Shown here in pieces: positions 35,072-46,200 of a stretch of DNA of 64,000 bases. The stretch's first letter is position 1, and every line of letters begins with the position of its first letter. This DNA comes from Gerris lacustris (taxonomy: Eukaryota; Arthropoda; Insecta; Hemiptera; Gerridae). The stretch spans positions 14,733,344-14,797,343 of the forward strand of contig OX578281.1 of the NCBI GenBank assembly GCA_951217055.1, given 5' to 3'. The notes below the pieces were generated by a model, which was not told where the DNA came from, did not search any database, and saw only the letters and a program-made list of their open reading frames with translations. The translations under genes were made by a program, and so were the position numbers.

Positions 35072-35737
35072 TTGGTATTTACATTTAACTTCAGGTTTAC
35101 ATTACACCTCTTACTTTTAGAAACATGTCTTAGAAAATGGAGCATAAAAATCAACGAAATGAAAAGCGTACACGTCACATTCAGTCTAAGACATGGAATA
35201 TGCGAACCGGTAACTCTGAATCAAATTCTTATCGCTCACTCCAGTTCTGTCCGCTACCTTGGGTTTCACCTGGATAGGTGATTAACATGACATACAACAT
35301 TTAACATAAACTTAAACTGAGAAGACTGCAACCGACGCTACAAACATTTACACAGTCTCTTACACTACACATTTAAACTCAACATACATAACAAATTACT
35401 CATTTATAACACCATAATTAAGCCCACTTGGTCATATGGTATTGAACTCTGGGGATGCACCAAGCGTTCCAACTCCTACCGCATCCAATCCCTTCAATCC
35501 AAAATCCTTAGAAGAAAAACTAACGCTCCTTTCTATGTCTCCAACTTCACCCTTCACAATGACCTCAGAGTTGCCTTTGTTCGCGACCTAGCCACTTCCC
35601 GATACAAATTATTCCATGACTCAATTTCCTATCATCCTAATCCTTTAATCCACAACCTAACATCACCATTCATGCTTGGTAAACCTCCTCGACGCCTAAA
35701 AAGCCAGTGGCCTCGTGACTTATTAAACATCAATTAA
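35072..35737 (+). pseudogene. Jockey-like LINE reverse transcriptase, C-terminal part
   Basis: One reading frame runs 222 codons to the natural stop at 35735 with three internal TGA codons (35279, 35288, 35318) and no frameshift. Motifs in order: KWSIKINEMKSVHVTFSLR, then VRYLGFHLDR-LT, then LIYNTIIKPTWSYGIELWG, then NAPFYVSNFTLHNDLRVAFV, then HPNPLIHNL and RRLKSQWPRDLL. This is the RT thumb and C-terminal region of Jockey-clade non-LTR retrotransposons from insects. The catalytic palm with YADD lies upstream and is missing or decayed, so the copy is 5'-truncated, as LINEs usually are. A 3' untranslated region of about 145 bp and a 45-nt poly(A) follow. It is dead on arrival but young enough to keep frame. 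Confidence 0.9.
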
Positions 35738-35878
35738 TAAAATGTAATGTTCATGTCTGCGTAATACCGTGAGTACTGTCAATGGACAGTTTCTCACATC
35801 ATGTGTAACAAGCCAATCAACTTATGTCATCTTTATTGCTTATAACATGTGGTAATGTAGTTGCAATATTCAAATAAA

Positions 35879-35926
<48 letters not shown>
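35738..35926 (+). other. 3' UTR and poly(A) tail of the Jockey-like LINE
   Basis: After the stop codon there are about 144 bp of AT-rich 3' UTR ending CAAATAAATGT, then a pure run of 45 A (35882-35926). This defines the 3' insertion boundary and confirms retrotransposition. The next repeat (A) starts within a few bases. Confidence 0.8.
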
Positions 35927-35930
<4 letters not shown>

Positions 35931-35934
35931 TTTT

Positions 35935-36480
35935 TTTTGCTTCCATTCCGAGCTTACCGAAGGTAATGGAAGCTATGTGATCATTCTGAAGAACGAACAT
36001 TCTTTTATGCTTCCAATATCCATAATTTCATACAGTAATCTGTTTCAGACATGAGAGAACATTTTTGGTTTCGTGTCTATCAGTCGCTCAAATTTCGCGA
36101 TCCAACATATTATAAAAACTACTCGTCCAATGTTAATGAAATTTTGATATCCGGTCATAATTAGCCCATTGTTGGTCCCATTATAACTTTGAACCTTCTG
36201 CCCCCATTTGTTACTCTTCCACATACATTTATATACTCCTATATCTTCAAAAGTACTTATCTGATTTTTATGAAAATTGGATAGTTTGTCGAAAGTACCC
36301 CGCAGATAGCCCCAAATTAATTTCAACCGTCTTCGTTGATTAAATTTTGCTTAAATGATACTTTAATTCAAGTAAAAATCAAAACAATTTTACAGGATTA
36401 AATAAAAGGAGGAAAATTAAATAAATGACAATGGGTTGTAAAAGCATACAATCCTTAATTTATACTTAATTTGGCAGAGT
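35935..36480 (-). mobile_element. repeat family A, copy 3
   Basis: Reverse-oriented family A. It starts GCTTCCATTCCGAGCTTACC and shows TAATTAGCCCATTGTTGGTC, then TTTGTCGAAAGTACCCCGCA, and runs into the family's 5' half (CAATGGGTTGTAAAAGCATA). It abuts the LINE poly(A). Confidence 0.6.
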
Positions 36481-36829
36481 ATATTAATTATTATTTTAGT
36501 TTTTTTACAATCTAATGTTACTTTATTTTATACATTAAGTTTGTCTGTTACTTTGTTTATAAATTATCATAAGGCTACTTTAGAACAGCCAAAACGTCGA
36601 TTGTTTATTACAATAATTTTGTGTTATTTTTTAAACTACACCTCTTTTATGATAACAATATATTATGGTGGTAGTGCAAAAATGTTTTACGCTGTTTAAT
36701 AATTCAGTGGATTTAATTATTATAATGGGTTAACTGTATATTCAAATTCCAAGTATATAGGAAATTGCAACCAACAAGAAGCGTAGGAAGAAACTGAGAA
36801 ACCGAAAAAATTCAGTCAATATTTAATTC

Positions 36830-36866
<37 letters not shown>

Positions 36867-37274
36867 GAGAGGAAAGAGGATTCTACAAGTGTGAGTAGGG
36901 ACTGTAAATTAAATTCAAGAGCCCTTTTTGGGGCTGAATTTTGCAAATGAAAGCCCTGCAGGCTGCAGGAAACCCCACGGAATCCTACGGAATCCTAAAT
37001 AGGGGAAGGAAATACGCAGCCAACAGGCAAGCATTTCACTCAAAAATATACCAGGCATAAACCTCACAGTGCAAATAACTCTAAAGATAATTTGATTTTA
37101 AGGTCAAAGTGAATTTGTATAATTTAAGATTTATCACAGTTTTCTAAACAAACATTTTTAAAAAGACATTATATTTTGTAATGCAAAAACAGAACGCAGT
37201 AATTAGTTATACCGGAGAAAGTAAGAAGAGGAATTCTCTTTCACATACATTTGAAAACATTATATGCTAAAAGA
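36481..37274. other. unannotated DNA with a 31-nt poly-A
   Basis: A pure A run at 36834-36864 follows CGAAAAAATTCAGTCAATAT. It may be the tail of an unrecognised retrocopy, but no coding homology was seen upstream. Confidence 0.45.
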
Positions 37275-37650
37275 AATAGTACATTACGCGTCTAGTGCGG
37301 AAAGTAGCATTTTGCATGCGAGTGTGGAGTTTGCACCCAAGCGATAGCGAGGGTAGTAAAACCACACGAGCAAAGCAAAATGCAGTATTCGCTCGAGTTG
37401 CGTACCGTACTTTATCTACGATTGCTGGATTTTAATAATAAATTCAGTAAAACAGTAGTTACTTTAATTAAACAAACAGCGAATTATTTTTTTAAAATGT
37501 AAACAAACACGGTAATCGTGTGAGAAGGTGAAGAAATCATGAAACACGCATGCGCAATGAATACAACTACGAAAAGAATCACTTTCTATGCATCTTAACA
37601 GACATAAAATGTTTATATTTCGAATCAATCATAGATAAAGTATATTTTAT
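37275..37650 (-). mobile_element. Penelope-like family E, copy 3 (non-coding)
   Basis: Same ends as 25117-25870 (in plus reading AGTACATTACGCGTCTAGTG ... CTTTCTATGCATC ... AACAGACATAAAATG). Both the leader ORF and the RT fragment are deleted. This short form shows which ends the non-autonomous copies keep. Confidence 0.55.
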
Positions 37651-39009
37651 ATACCGCAATAACAATGACGCACCTTATACAAGGCAATTATTATTTGAAT
37701 TATGTTAATAAATTTAATACTGGATATATTTTTAAGGAAATGTTAAAATGTTTTTCAATGTATAGAATAAAAAAAAATAACCTTATTTTTCTCAATGGAT
37801 AAATGCTTTTAAGAAAATACATTTTTTATGGGTTTTGGATTTTATCGATTATTATTAACTTGCAGCTTTTTTTTGTTGAAAAAAGTAATTTATAAAACCA
37901 ATGCTTAAGAATAAACCAACAGTATTCTGTAAAAGCTGGCTGCAGAATTAAAAAAAAAATATATATAGATATTTAAAATTTTTACTAATTAATCTACGGA
38001 AGCGAAACATGAAACTAAAAAATGGAGAATCTGTATAAAAGGGGAAATAAATTTTTAAACTAATAAGGAACAAGTAAAAACTGGTAAGGAAATATAAAAA
38101 ATGTTAAAGATAAACATTTTCCGCTTCTATTTTCGAAAATTGTGATTTAAGTCATCATATTTTGCTTTTCTTTGTTTCCGAATAAACACAAGGGTTTCAA
38201 CCACCTACGAGGATTAGTTAAACTTATCTCCTTCTGAGCTAAAATTGGCAGTTTCAATTCCAGAAAAATTGTATAAAATGCAGACGCTAAAAGCACGGTC
38301 AGAAAATACGTTACTTGTTATCAAGACATTGAATTATGATTTACAGGACAACTGTAAAAAAAAAATGTTATTTGTGCAAATAGTGCGCAAAGTGGCAATT
38401 AGCAACACTCGAGAGAAATGTTTTCGGAAAAGCCACTGGCGAGGGCGGAATGGTTTTTCGAGTGCAGCAAAGACACAACCTCGAGTTGCACATTTAAATT
38501 TTTCCTACAGTTTTTAATCTGTAAATAAAATATAAAAGTACAATCAACAACTACAGACACTCGACAACATTAACACTTACACCAGCTGTTCTGTTTATAG
38601 CCAAGGTTGCCAACTTCTTTTCTAGCTGATATGATGTCACCAGCCATGTATATGCCTCTAATAAAAACCCCCCTAATATGCCTCTAATTAGAGGCATATT
38701 ATTTATGTTCGTAAGGTGGACCACTGGAGTGCGGGAAAGTAATTGCAGAAATTTGCTTTTTTACGAGCTATTTTGAGTGCGAGAACAACCACTTAGTCGA
38801 GCAACTATAGGGAGAAAAAATCATTTTATTCGATGACCAGTCTAATAATCAAAATTTAAACAGTAAACCGAATCCTTCGTCTTTTTCAATTTTTTATTGC
38901 TTACAGCAATGAATAAAATTTATTGGCAAAAATAGAAGTTATATTTCAAGACCATAATGAGCAACAACCCAAGATTCTTAGAAACTAATACATTTTCACT
39001 TTCGACTAT
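37651..39009. other. unannotated DNA
   Basis: The 90-codon frame at 38245-38517 needs a non-ATG start and shows no domain. A perfect 26-bp palindrome lies at 38675-38700. Nothing else was recognised. Confidence 0.4.
38675..38700. repeat. perfect 26-bp palindrome
   Basis: AATATGCCTCTAA is followed directly by its exact reverse complement with no spacer. A further TATGCCTCTAATA copy lies at 38650-38662. Confidence 0.9.
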
Positions 39010-39430
39010 CTCATGTTTGTAAAAGCAAACATTTTGTGGATTTATACGTTTAGAGGCCCACTGACTCCAAAAAAAGTGTTATTTTTAAAAAAAATGTCAC
39101 TCTGTTGTTTGTATAGACGCATGGAGACTACACTAAAACTGATTTTAATGAAATTAAGCACAGAATACAATTTTTTGCTTTTATTGCTTACCGAAGGAGC
39201 GGAAGCTATGTGATCGTTCCGAAGAACGAAAATTTTCGCTCATTATGTCCAATTTTAAAAATTCGAAAAGAGTAATCCGTTTCAAGCATCAGTGAACATT
39301 TTTGGTCTGTCGCTCGGTCTCTCGCTCAATTTTTGCGAACCACCATATCTTAAAAACTACTCGTCCGATTTTAATGAAATTTGGATGGTGTCATAATTAG
39401 CCCATTGTGGATCCCATTTAAGTTGCAACC
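39010..39430. mobile_element. second chimera of repeat B- and repeat A-like parts
   Basis: 39020-39170 follows the repeat-B order in plus orientation (GTGGATTTATACGTTTAGAG, ACTCCAAAAAAAGTG, TAGACGCATGGAGAC). From about 39172 it becomes repeat A in minus orientation (TTGCTTACCGAAGG, ATGTGATCGTTCCGAAGAAC, TCATAATTAGCCCATTGTGG). The parts join within GAAATTAAGCACAGAA...TTTTGCTT. Confidence 0.5.
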
Positions 39431-40136
39431 CCTTAAACTTTCAAAAGCTTAGCTCCTTAAACTTTCAACGCCTTGTTTTTGAGAGATAGTTTATTGGGGC
39501 TTCCCTATATATTCTCTGTGTTTGGGTTATTAAACATAACAAAACAGCTAGGTTTCACATTTTTAAGCATAATCGACCTCTAGACAAACAGACAAACACA
39601 GGACATTATAAGGGTTCCTAAGGACCCTAGAAATACATTTACCTAACATTTGTACTCACTCAGTGAAGCTCAGGTATCCAGCAAATATAATAATAATTAC
39701 TAATTAATTAGAATTACCTTAATACTAATTACATTTATAAGGGTTTCCCATAATCATTAAACCCGGACAACTACCACATGCATAGAGGCGTGATTTTCAC
39801 TTAAGTTCTGGCAAATTCCACCGTACAAACTCTTTACTATATTGCTACACAAAATAGTCCCCAGCTGGCAAAAGGCTAAAGGGCACAGTACTTAAAACCT
39901 ACTTAGCAAATTAAGGTAATTATAAATTAGGTTTACACTACGTAAGCTTTCATTTCAGTTAACACTAACATTTTCTCAGTGGGTGTTTGTAATTTGGTGT
40001 AAAATATTCACAGATATTCATGATAAGTACATTAACAGGGGATAAGTCTGACAACATTAACTAATTTGCATCAAATATTCAGGACTTAAAGCATTATTAT
40101 GTTTACTTCTTATATAATGAATGCATATGCATAAAT

Positions 40137-40221
<85 letters not shown>

Positions 40222-40371
40222 AATGCATTCATTATAAGAATCCAACATAAGAATGCTTCAAGTCCTGAATATATGATGCAAATTAGTTAATATTGTCAGA
40301 CTTATTCCCTGTTAATGTACTTATCATGAATATATGTGAATATTTTACCCCAAATTACAAATATATATATA
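39431..40371. other. unannotated DNA with an (AC)n(AT)n tract
   Basis: The microsatellite (AC)9 then (AT)31 spans about 40139-40218. An inverted pair flanks it: CTTATATAATGAATGCATAT before and CAAATGCATTCATTATAAG after. The flank beyond also mirrors itself (TTTGCATCAAATATTCAGGACTT and partner). The whole 39990-40345 stretch is therefore a palindrome centred on the microsatellite. Confidence 0.6.
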
Positions 40372-40488
40372 TATACACAATTTGTGAGAGACACCAAGGG
40401 ATGAGCTACGCAAGCGTGACACATAGGAACTGTTCCAACATCAGACATTATGTCATTAAGATGTTGGCTCGGCATTACGCCATGTCCT

Positions 40489-40532
40489 GCATCGTTTTCG
40501 TCGCGTCCGACTCATCAGGGGCCCGACGATGC
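40489..40532 (-). ncRNA. hammerhead ribozyme, minus-strand copy with core insertion
   Basis: Minus-strand order: GCATCGT, C (cleavage position), GGGCCC, CTGATGA, stem II GTCG-GACG-CGAC, then GAAAA rather than GAAA, and CGATGC. All the pairing of the 40767 copy is kept. The extra A after GAA shifts the core, so this copy is probably inactive or weak. Confidence 0.7.
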
Positions 40533-40766
40533 CCACCCAACTCTGGACCTATACTAGATCAAGAAGATCAGATATAGGACTTCTCAGAGACGAGCGTGCT
40601 CTCATACCGCCATACTTGCTTGGCTGGCAAAACACAACAGCAATTTAATACCGTGTTTGCACACTGCAATAGGCTACACAATTTGTGAGAGACACCAAGG
40701 GATGTGCTACGCAAGCGTGACACTACACTGATCTTCTTGATCTGGTATAGGTCCAGAGTTGGGTGA

Positions 40767-40809
40767 GCATCGTCGGGCCCCTGATGAGTCGGACGCGACG
40801 AAACGATGC
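40767..40809 (+). ncRNA. hammerhead ribozyme, complete consensus core
   Basis: In order: stem III strand GCATCGT (40767-40773), C17 (40774; the triplet is GTC), GGGCCC (40775-40780), CTGATGA (40781-40787), stem II GTCG/CGAC with a GACG loop (40788-40799), GAAA (40800-40803) and stem III strand CGATGC to 40809. All conserved core nucleotides of the hammerhead (CUGANGA, GAAA, A15.1-U16.1, H17) are present. Stem III is 7 bp and is the open helix. Stem I is only the self-complementary GGGCCC, too short for a stable hairpin in one molecule but able to pair between two molecules, as in dimeric hammerheads. Confidence 0.85.
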
Positions 40810-40981
40810 AGGACATGGCATAATGCCCAGCCAACATCTTAATGACGTAATGTCTGATGTTGGAACAGTTTCTATGTGTCATGCTTGCGTAGCACATCCC
40901 TTGGTGTCTCTCACAAATTGTGTAGCCTATTGCAGTGTGCAAACACAGTATTAAATTGCTGTTGTATATATGTATATGCTG

Positions 40982-41221
<240 letters not shown>

Positions 41222-41266
41222 ATATATGTGTTATTAAATTGTAAGAGGATCTTGTAAAAAGAAAAC

Positions 41267-41457
41267 AAATTGGTCCGAGACAACTCAGACAAACTTTCTC
41301 ATTTACAAGATCATAATTACTTTCTCCATTTATTAGTTTTCATAGGTACATTTAATTATTATTGATCAATTTAACAAAATGTAACATAAAATTACTTCTA
41401 ATCAACGGGGAATCGAACCCCGCTATCGCAATACTTTCTCTTTATATAAGAAAGTAT
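41267..41457 (-). mobile_element. repeat family B, internally deleted copy
   Basis: Both ends match 12513-13128: TTGGTCCGAGACAACTCAGA at the left, ATACTTTCTCTTTATATAAG at the right. The B-box-like GGAATCGAACCCCG is retained. About 430 bp between them is deleted, leaving a 190-bp miniature. It shows which termini are sufficient. Confidence 0.65.
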
Positions 41458-41585
41458 AAAAAATGGGAAAGTGTAGCAGCTCTATAATATCACAAACATC
41501 AGATTGAACCACCTATCTTTATATTTTTAAATAGAACATCATAGTTAAAGTTACAACTCCAATCTAATTACCCTTAGCTATGTTT

Positions 41586-41925
41586 CCTAGGAGAGCGGTG
41601 CCGTTATATAGCGGCTGTAATCTCGTGGTCGTGACGTTACTGTGATGGACCGTCTGAACGTTGTCCATAGAAGTCAACTTAAAATGTCATTGAAAGCCTC
41701 TTGATTCATAACAAAATCAATTAATATTTCGCCCTCTTCGATTGATTAAATCGCTTTTACTCATTGTATTGCATATAATGTTCAACACTTCAAGAAAAAA
41801 CGTCGCAAAACTATTGCACCACAATGACAGTCGTTGTGGCCACAATGATTAGTGTATACTGTCAACATTTATGACTTTACGATCATTAAATTGCGGCCGC
41901 GACATAACGGCACCGTTCTCCTAGG
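41586..41925. mobile_element. MITE with CCTAGGAGA ends
   Basis: Left CCTAGGAGAGCGGTGCCGTT and right (reversed) CCTAGGAGAACGGTGCCGTT give about 30 bp of TIR. The outermost CCTAGG is itself palindromic. The interior carries TGTGATGGACCGTC and CAACGACTGTCATTG-like segments and no frame. The target duplication is unclear. Confidence 0.65.
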
Positions 41926-42489
41926 ATACCAGAGCTTTAGGAAACAAATTATTATTTTATCTTACTAATCTATAACGACAATGATCATATTATAAATTAA
42001 AGATTTTCAATAATTCGAATAACATTTATTAGACCCTTCATAAAACTATAAGGAATTTAATCTTTAATAATTTGCATTAATTTATATTGTGAACTTCATG
42101 CATACAGATTTTATAATAGAAAAATCAAACGTAGCTCTAATTAAAGCCAATGTGCAAGCTGGCGATTTTCAAATGTACGCTTCGTGATATCCCACTAATG
42201 GATTCAAAAGGCAATTGGGTGAATCGATTTTATCATTTTGATAACAAATGGACAATGAAGAGTGGCCTTGGAAAAGCAAGATAATGGTCGCATTTATTTG
42301 ACAGCAATTCCCCCCTATTCGTTATTCTAATTAGCTATATTCTAGTCAATGGTATATTCAAGTACAGTAACGATTACATTCAAAAAACATTTTACGCTAT
42401 GAAATCTTGATTAGATGAAATATATCTAAAATAATGGAATGTTTTTTTTATAACAAGTCATTATTTCACTCATTTTCTTAAATAATTAC

Positions 42490-43265
42490 AACTACTTTTA
42501 TGCACTCCAGGGACTTTAAAAAGTGCTAATCTCTCCAAAATATCGAAATCAAATTACAATTTTGGACTCCAGGAACCATAAAAAGTTTTAATATCACCAA
42601 AACCTCGGAATCTAATCATAACGGACACTAGGAACATTAAAAAAAAAGTTAAAATCCCAATAAATTATCGTTATCTAATAATAATTTTGGACTCCAGGAA
42701 TCGTCAAAAAAAGTTCAAATCCCAACAAATTCTCGGAATCTAATCACAATTTTGGACACCAGAAACCTACAAATAAAATTAAAATCCCAACAAAATCTCT
42801 GAATCTATAAATACAATTATGGAGTCCATGAACCTTAAAGAGTGCAAATCCCACCAAAATCTCGGAATCTAATCATAATTTTTGGACTCCAGGAACCTTA
42901 AAAGGTGCTAATCCCACCGAAAAATCGGAATCTAATCACAATTTTTGGACTCCAGGAACCTTAAAAGGTGCTAATCCCACCGAAATATCGGAATCTAATC
43001 ACAATTTTTGGACTCCAGGAACCTTAAAAGGTGCTAATCCCACCGAAATATCGGAATCTAATCACAATTTTTGGACTCCAGGAACCTTAAAAGGTGCTAA
43101 TCCCACCGAAATATTGGAATCTAATCACAATTTTTGGACTCCAGGAACCTTAAAAGGTGCTAATCCCACCGAAATATTGGAATCTAATCACAATTTTTGG
43201 ACTCCAGGAACCTTCAAACGTGCAAATCCCACCACAATTTCTAAATCTAATCACAATATTTGGAC
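42490..43265 (+). repeat. minisatellite, 63-bp unit, about 12 copies
   Basis: The unit begins TTTTTGGACTCCAGGAACCT, then AAAAGGTGCTAATCCCACCG, then AAATATCGGAATCTAATCAC. From 42841 to about 43200 successive units are almost identical at exactly 63 bp (GGTGCTA at 42904, 42967, 43030, 43093, 43156). Units to the left and at the far right are more diverged, the usual pattern of core homogenisation. The short frame through it is not a gene. Confidence 0.9.
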
Positions 43266-46200
43266 GGAAAAATATTAAAATCTTAGAATATGCATTGAAT
43301 AAATATAAGAAACGAAATACAAGTATGATGATAATATAAGTATGATAATAATAATAATAAGATGAGTATCCGTAAATATTTGTGTGTTTATGTTAAATCT
43401 TTTTAGTACAAGTAAGTTCATCACTATTTAATCACTATTTTCGCTATTATCACTTATTTCAAATGGTTTCCTTTTTTAAACAATTAGCTGTAAGCTAGAA
43501 TAATACTAATACCTGTGTTATTTCAAAGTTGAGCAAACGTTATTTGTCATTATTGGTAAAATGGAAGGATGTTTGAGAAGTTGATTGAGGTTAGAAATAG
43601 TGAGGTATACACAGTGCAACTGGGTTTCTTAGTGTGTTGAAGTAGAAGTGGGCTTAGTGTTGAGGCAATGGACTCCCTTGAGTGTTCATATATCAAGGGA
43701 CTTTCACCCTTGGAGAGATCTCTTAAAGCCAATAACAGGTAACGGTCAGTCTTCTACAACAGAGTATAAATCACCTTCTTGACCCTTTCCAACGTCCAGT
43801 TATTACCTCAAGTTATAAGAGATTCCTCACCCTTCAACGCTTCCTCAGATTTTTAACCCTCCTTCATTTTTCTCATCTTCTTCATCGTCTCTCTAACTTC
43901 AATTCCACTTCTACTTCTTCCTTTTTCCGCATCTCTTTCTAACACTCGGTTCCTTTACGTTTACTTCATTCGAGTTATCTAAAGTAATTTTATCTCTTTT
44001 TAGTATCTTCACAGCTTAGTTTCTTGCTCTTTTACCGACACATAAATCTCTGGTCTTTTACGCATTTAAACTTTTATTTTTCTTTTTCGTTTTTCTTTAT
44101 CCTTAGTAAGAACTAAAAGGAGTTTTTATCTGTGAAACAGAAGTTGCAAGTAATTTCCAAGGGAATCTTGAGCTTTAATTTAACAACAAAAAGTTTAAAC
44201 TAAATGTACAAAGAAACCTACTTGTTATTTGAGTAATAAATGTCGTCTTGGTATCTTTCTCACTCTTCATCATTTGAGCGAACGTACATTTGCAGAATTA
44301 CTTAATCTTTAAATCATTTAGTCCAGTCGATAAGTAATTATAGAGGGAGGGGGGGGGGCGGTTTACTTTTCAAATGTACAAATGGCCATAACAACTTTTT
44401 AGGTATGTTGTATGTACCTAATGTTTGGTTAAAAACCCAAGTTTTCGACCTCCAAGACCCTACGCTAACTCCGGGAGGCCCAAAAAACCGCTTTAATTTT
44501 TTACTTTTCTCTGTTTTTACTCTGCAACATTTTATCCTCAAGTCTAGCAAAAAAAAGCATTCTTACTCTTTTAGTAGAGCAATAAATTTTCTAAAAATGT
44601 TATATTATTAAGTTTTTCCCCAACCTTATACTTTCCAAAATATAATGCTATGATGATTTTTTTTAAAAAATATCTCAGATTTTGCTCAATCACATTGTGA
44701 TCCTAACCCCCTCAAAGAAACCATAGCATCCTTTTTTGGCGAGTATTTTATTTCCAATAATTTTCATGGGGAAAAATATTCTCCAAACTTATACCTTTCT
44801 CCAAACCTTATACTTTCCAAACCTTATTTCCAAACCATATATACTTTCCCAAATACAGAGTTTCAAGTATACGATAAATTTTCCTTTTTTTGAGAAACTA
44901 ACCCGGGTTCAATAACTTTGATTTATTTCCCCCTCCCCACCCCCTCTCATGAAAAACCTATAAGCCAATATGGATCCCAACGAATATCACATATTCACAA
45001 CACGTTGCTATTACAGAATTCGCCACAGTGAAAAAATTAAGTTTGGAATCTAGTCAGAAATGACAATAGAGCAGACTTCTATAATGAGATCAATGAAGTG
45101 CTGATGGAGGGCAGACTCGTGATCGTGGTGTGACAATATATATTTGATGATATATATTTCGTGATATGCTTTATGATAGTATATTTGCTCAATAGAATTT
45201 GGATATGCTATACCTGCAATGCGTTTGCGAACAATTAGAGATGTACACTCAAGTATGTTCCGAAACATCTGAACAACACCTTAATATCCGGCCTCTTAAC
45301 ATCCACAATTCCTCCAACGTGAGGATATAATGTTAATTATCAAAGGAATAACACAAACTGTCTCTCCACAAAAACTGTCTTTGAAAAAACTTTTATTGCC
45401 AAAGCAGCTTTTAGCCTACAAGGGCCATTATCAGTGCCTAAGAACAAACAAGAAATATCAAGCTGAGAAAAAACTTACATAACAATTAAAACTGACAAAC
45501 AAAATAGAAGTAGGTCAACAATTAAAAATTTAAGAAAGCAATTACGATAGCAAAAGATTTAACAAAAAAAATAAAAAAAATCAAATAACTAAAATTATCA
45601 AACGTAAAAAAAAGGATATATTCATAAATATAAATATAGAACAAAAGAAATAGTATATTATGTTACAAGGCTGTGAAGTGAGTTTTTTCTTTACCGCGGC
45701 AGTTACATTTACTGTCGAGCGAAGCGAGACAGTAAATATTGCCACTTCACAGTCGCGTAGCATATGCTATTTTTTCCGAGGTAGCAGACAATGAAAAAAA
45801 CATTAAATATTAATCACTAATCAATATATAATAATAACAAATATTAGTACATACTTAAGACTTAAACAAAGAAACCTTAAAATGAGGTTACACTATAAGA
45901 AAAGATAAATAAAACGCATTGACATCTAGCGGATTTTTATCGTACTAGAAGCATTTCTAAAAAGACTGCAGCGGTACTAACAGAAGTTTTGACAACTACC
46001 CGCCGTAAAGAAAAAATCTTTTTAGTGCCTAGGACGTAAAAGATTTTTTCTTTACAGCTAGGAGTAATGAAAAGATTTTTTAAGTCCACGTAATGAAAAA
46101 ATGGATTTTAGCTATGTTTTTTAGGCTCTAAAGTTACTATTTCACAGCCTACCACGGAAAAAGTACATTTCTGTAATTTTAAATAAATGTGACAGGTTCA

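Larger units (their letters stand above)
40372..40967. mobile_element. inverted pair of hammerhead-bearing palindromic elements
   Basis: The right-hand unit (about 40636-40967) is palindromic. Its arms start CAACAGCAATTTAATACC and run through GTTTGCACACTGCAATAGGC, CACAATTTGTGAGAGACACC and GCTACGCAAGCGTGACAC, mirrored to 40967. A hammerhead core sits in the centre. The left-hand unit (40372-40635) is a second copy in the opposite orientation, with its own core on the minus strand. It lacks one outer arm and carries an extra ~70 bp (TCAGAGACGAGCGTGCTCTC...). The long AT tract follows immediately. The 63 kb element is the same family. Confidence 0.7.

Noticed and set aside
38245..38517. 90-codon frame with a basic middle
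   Set aside because: It lacks an ATG at its start and shows no domain. The region has repeat-like CACTCGAG motifs.
42490..43265. Regular 63-bp periodicity suggestive of a CRISPR array
   Set aside because: The whole unit repeats with no variable spacers, and the sequence context is eukaryotic.
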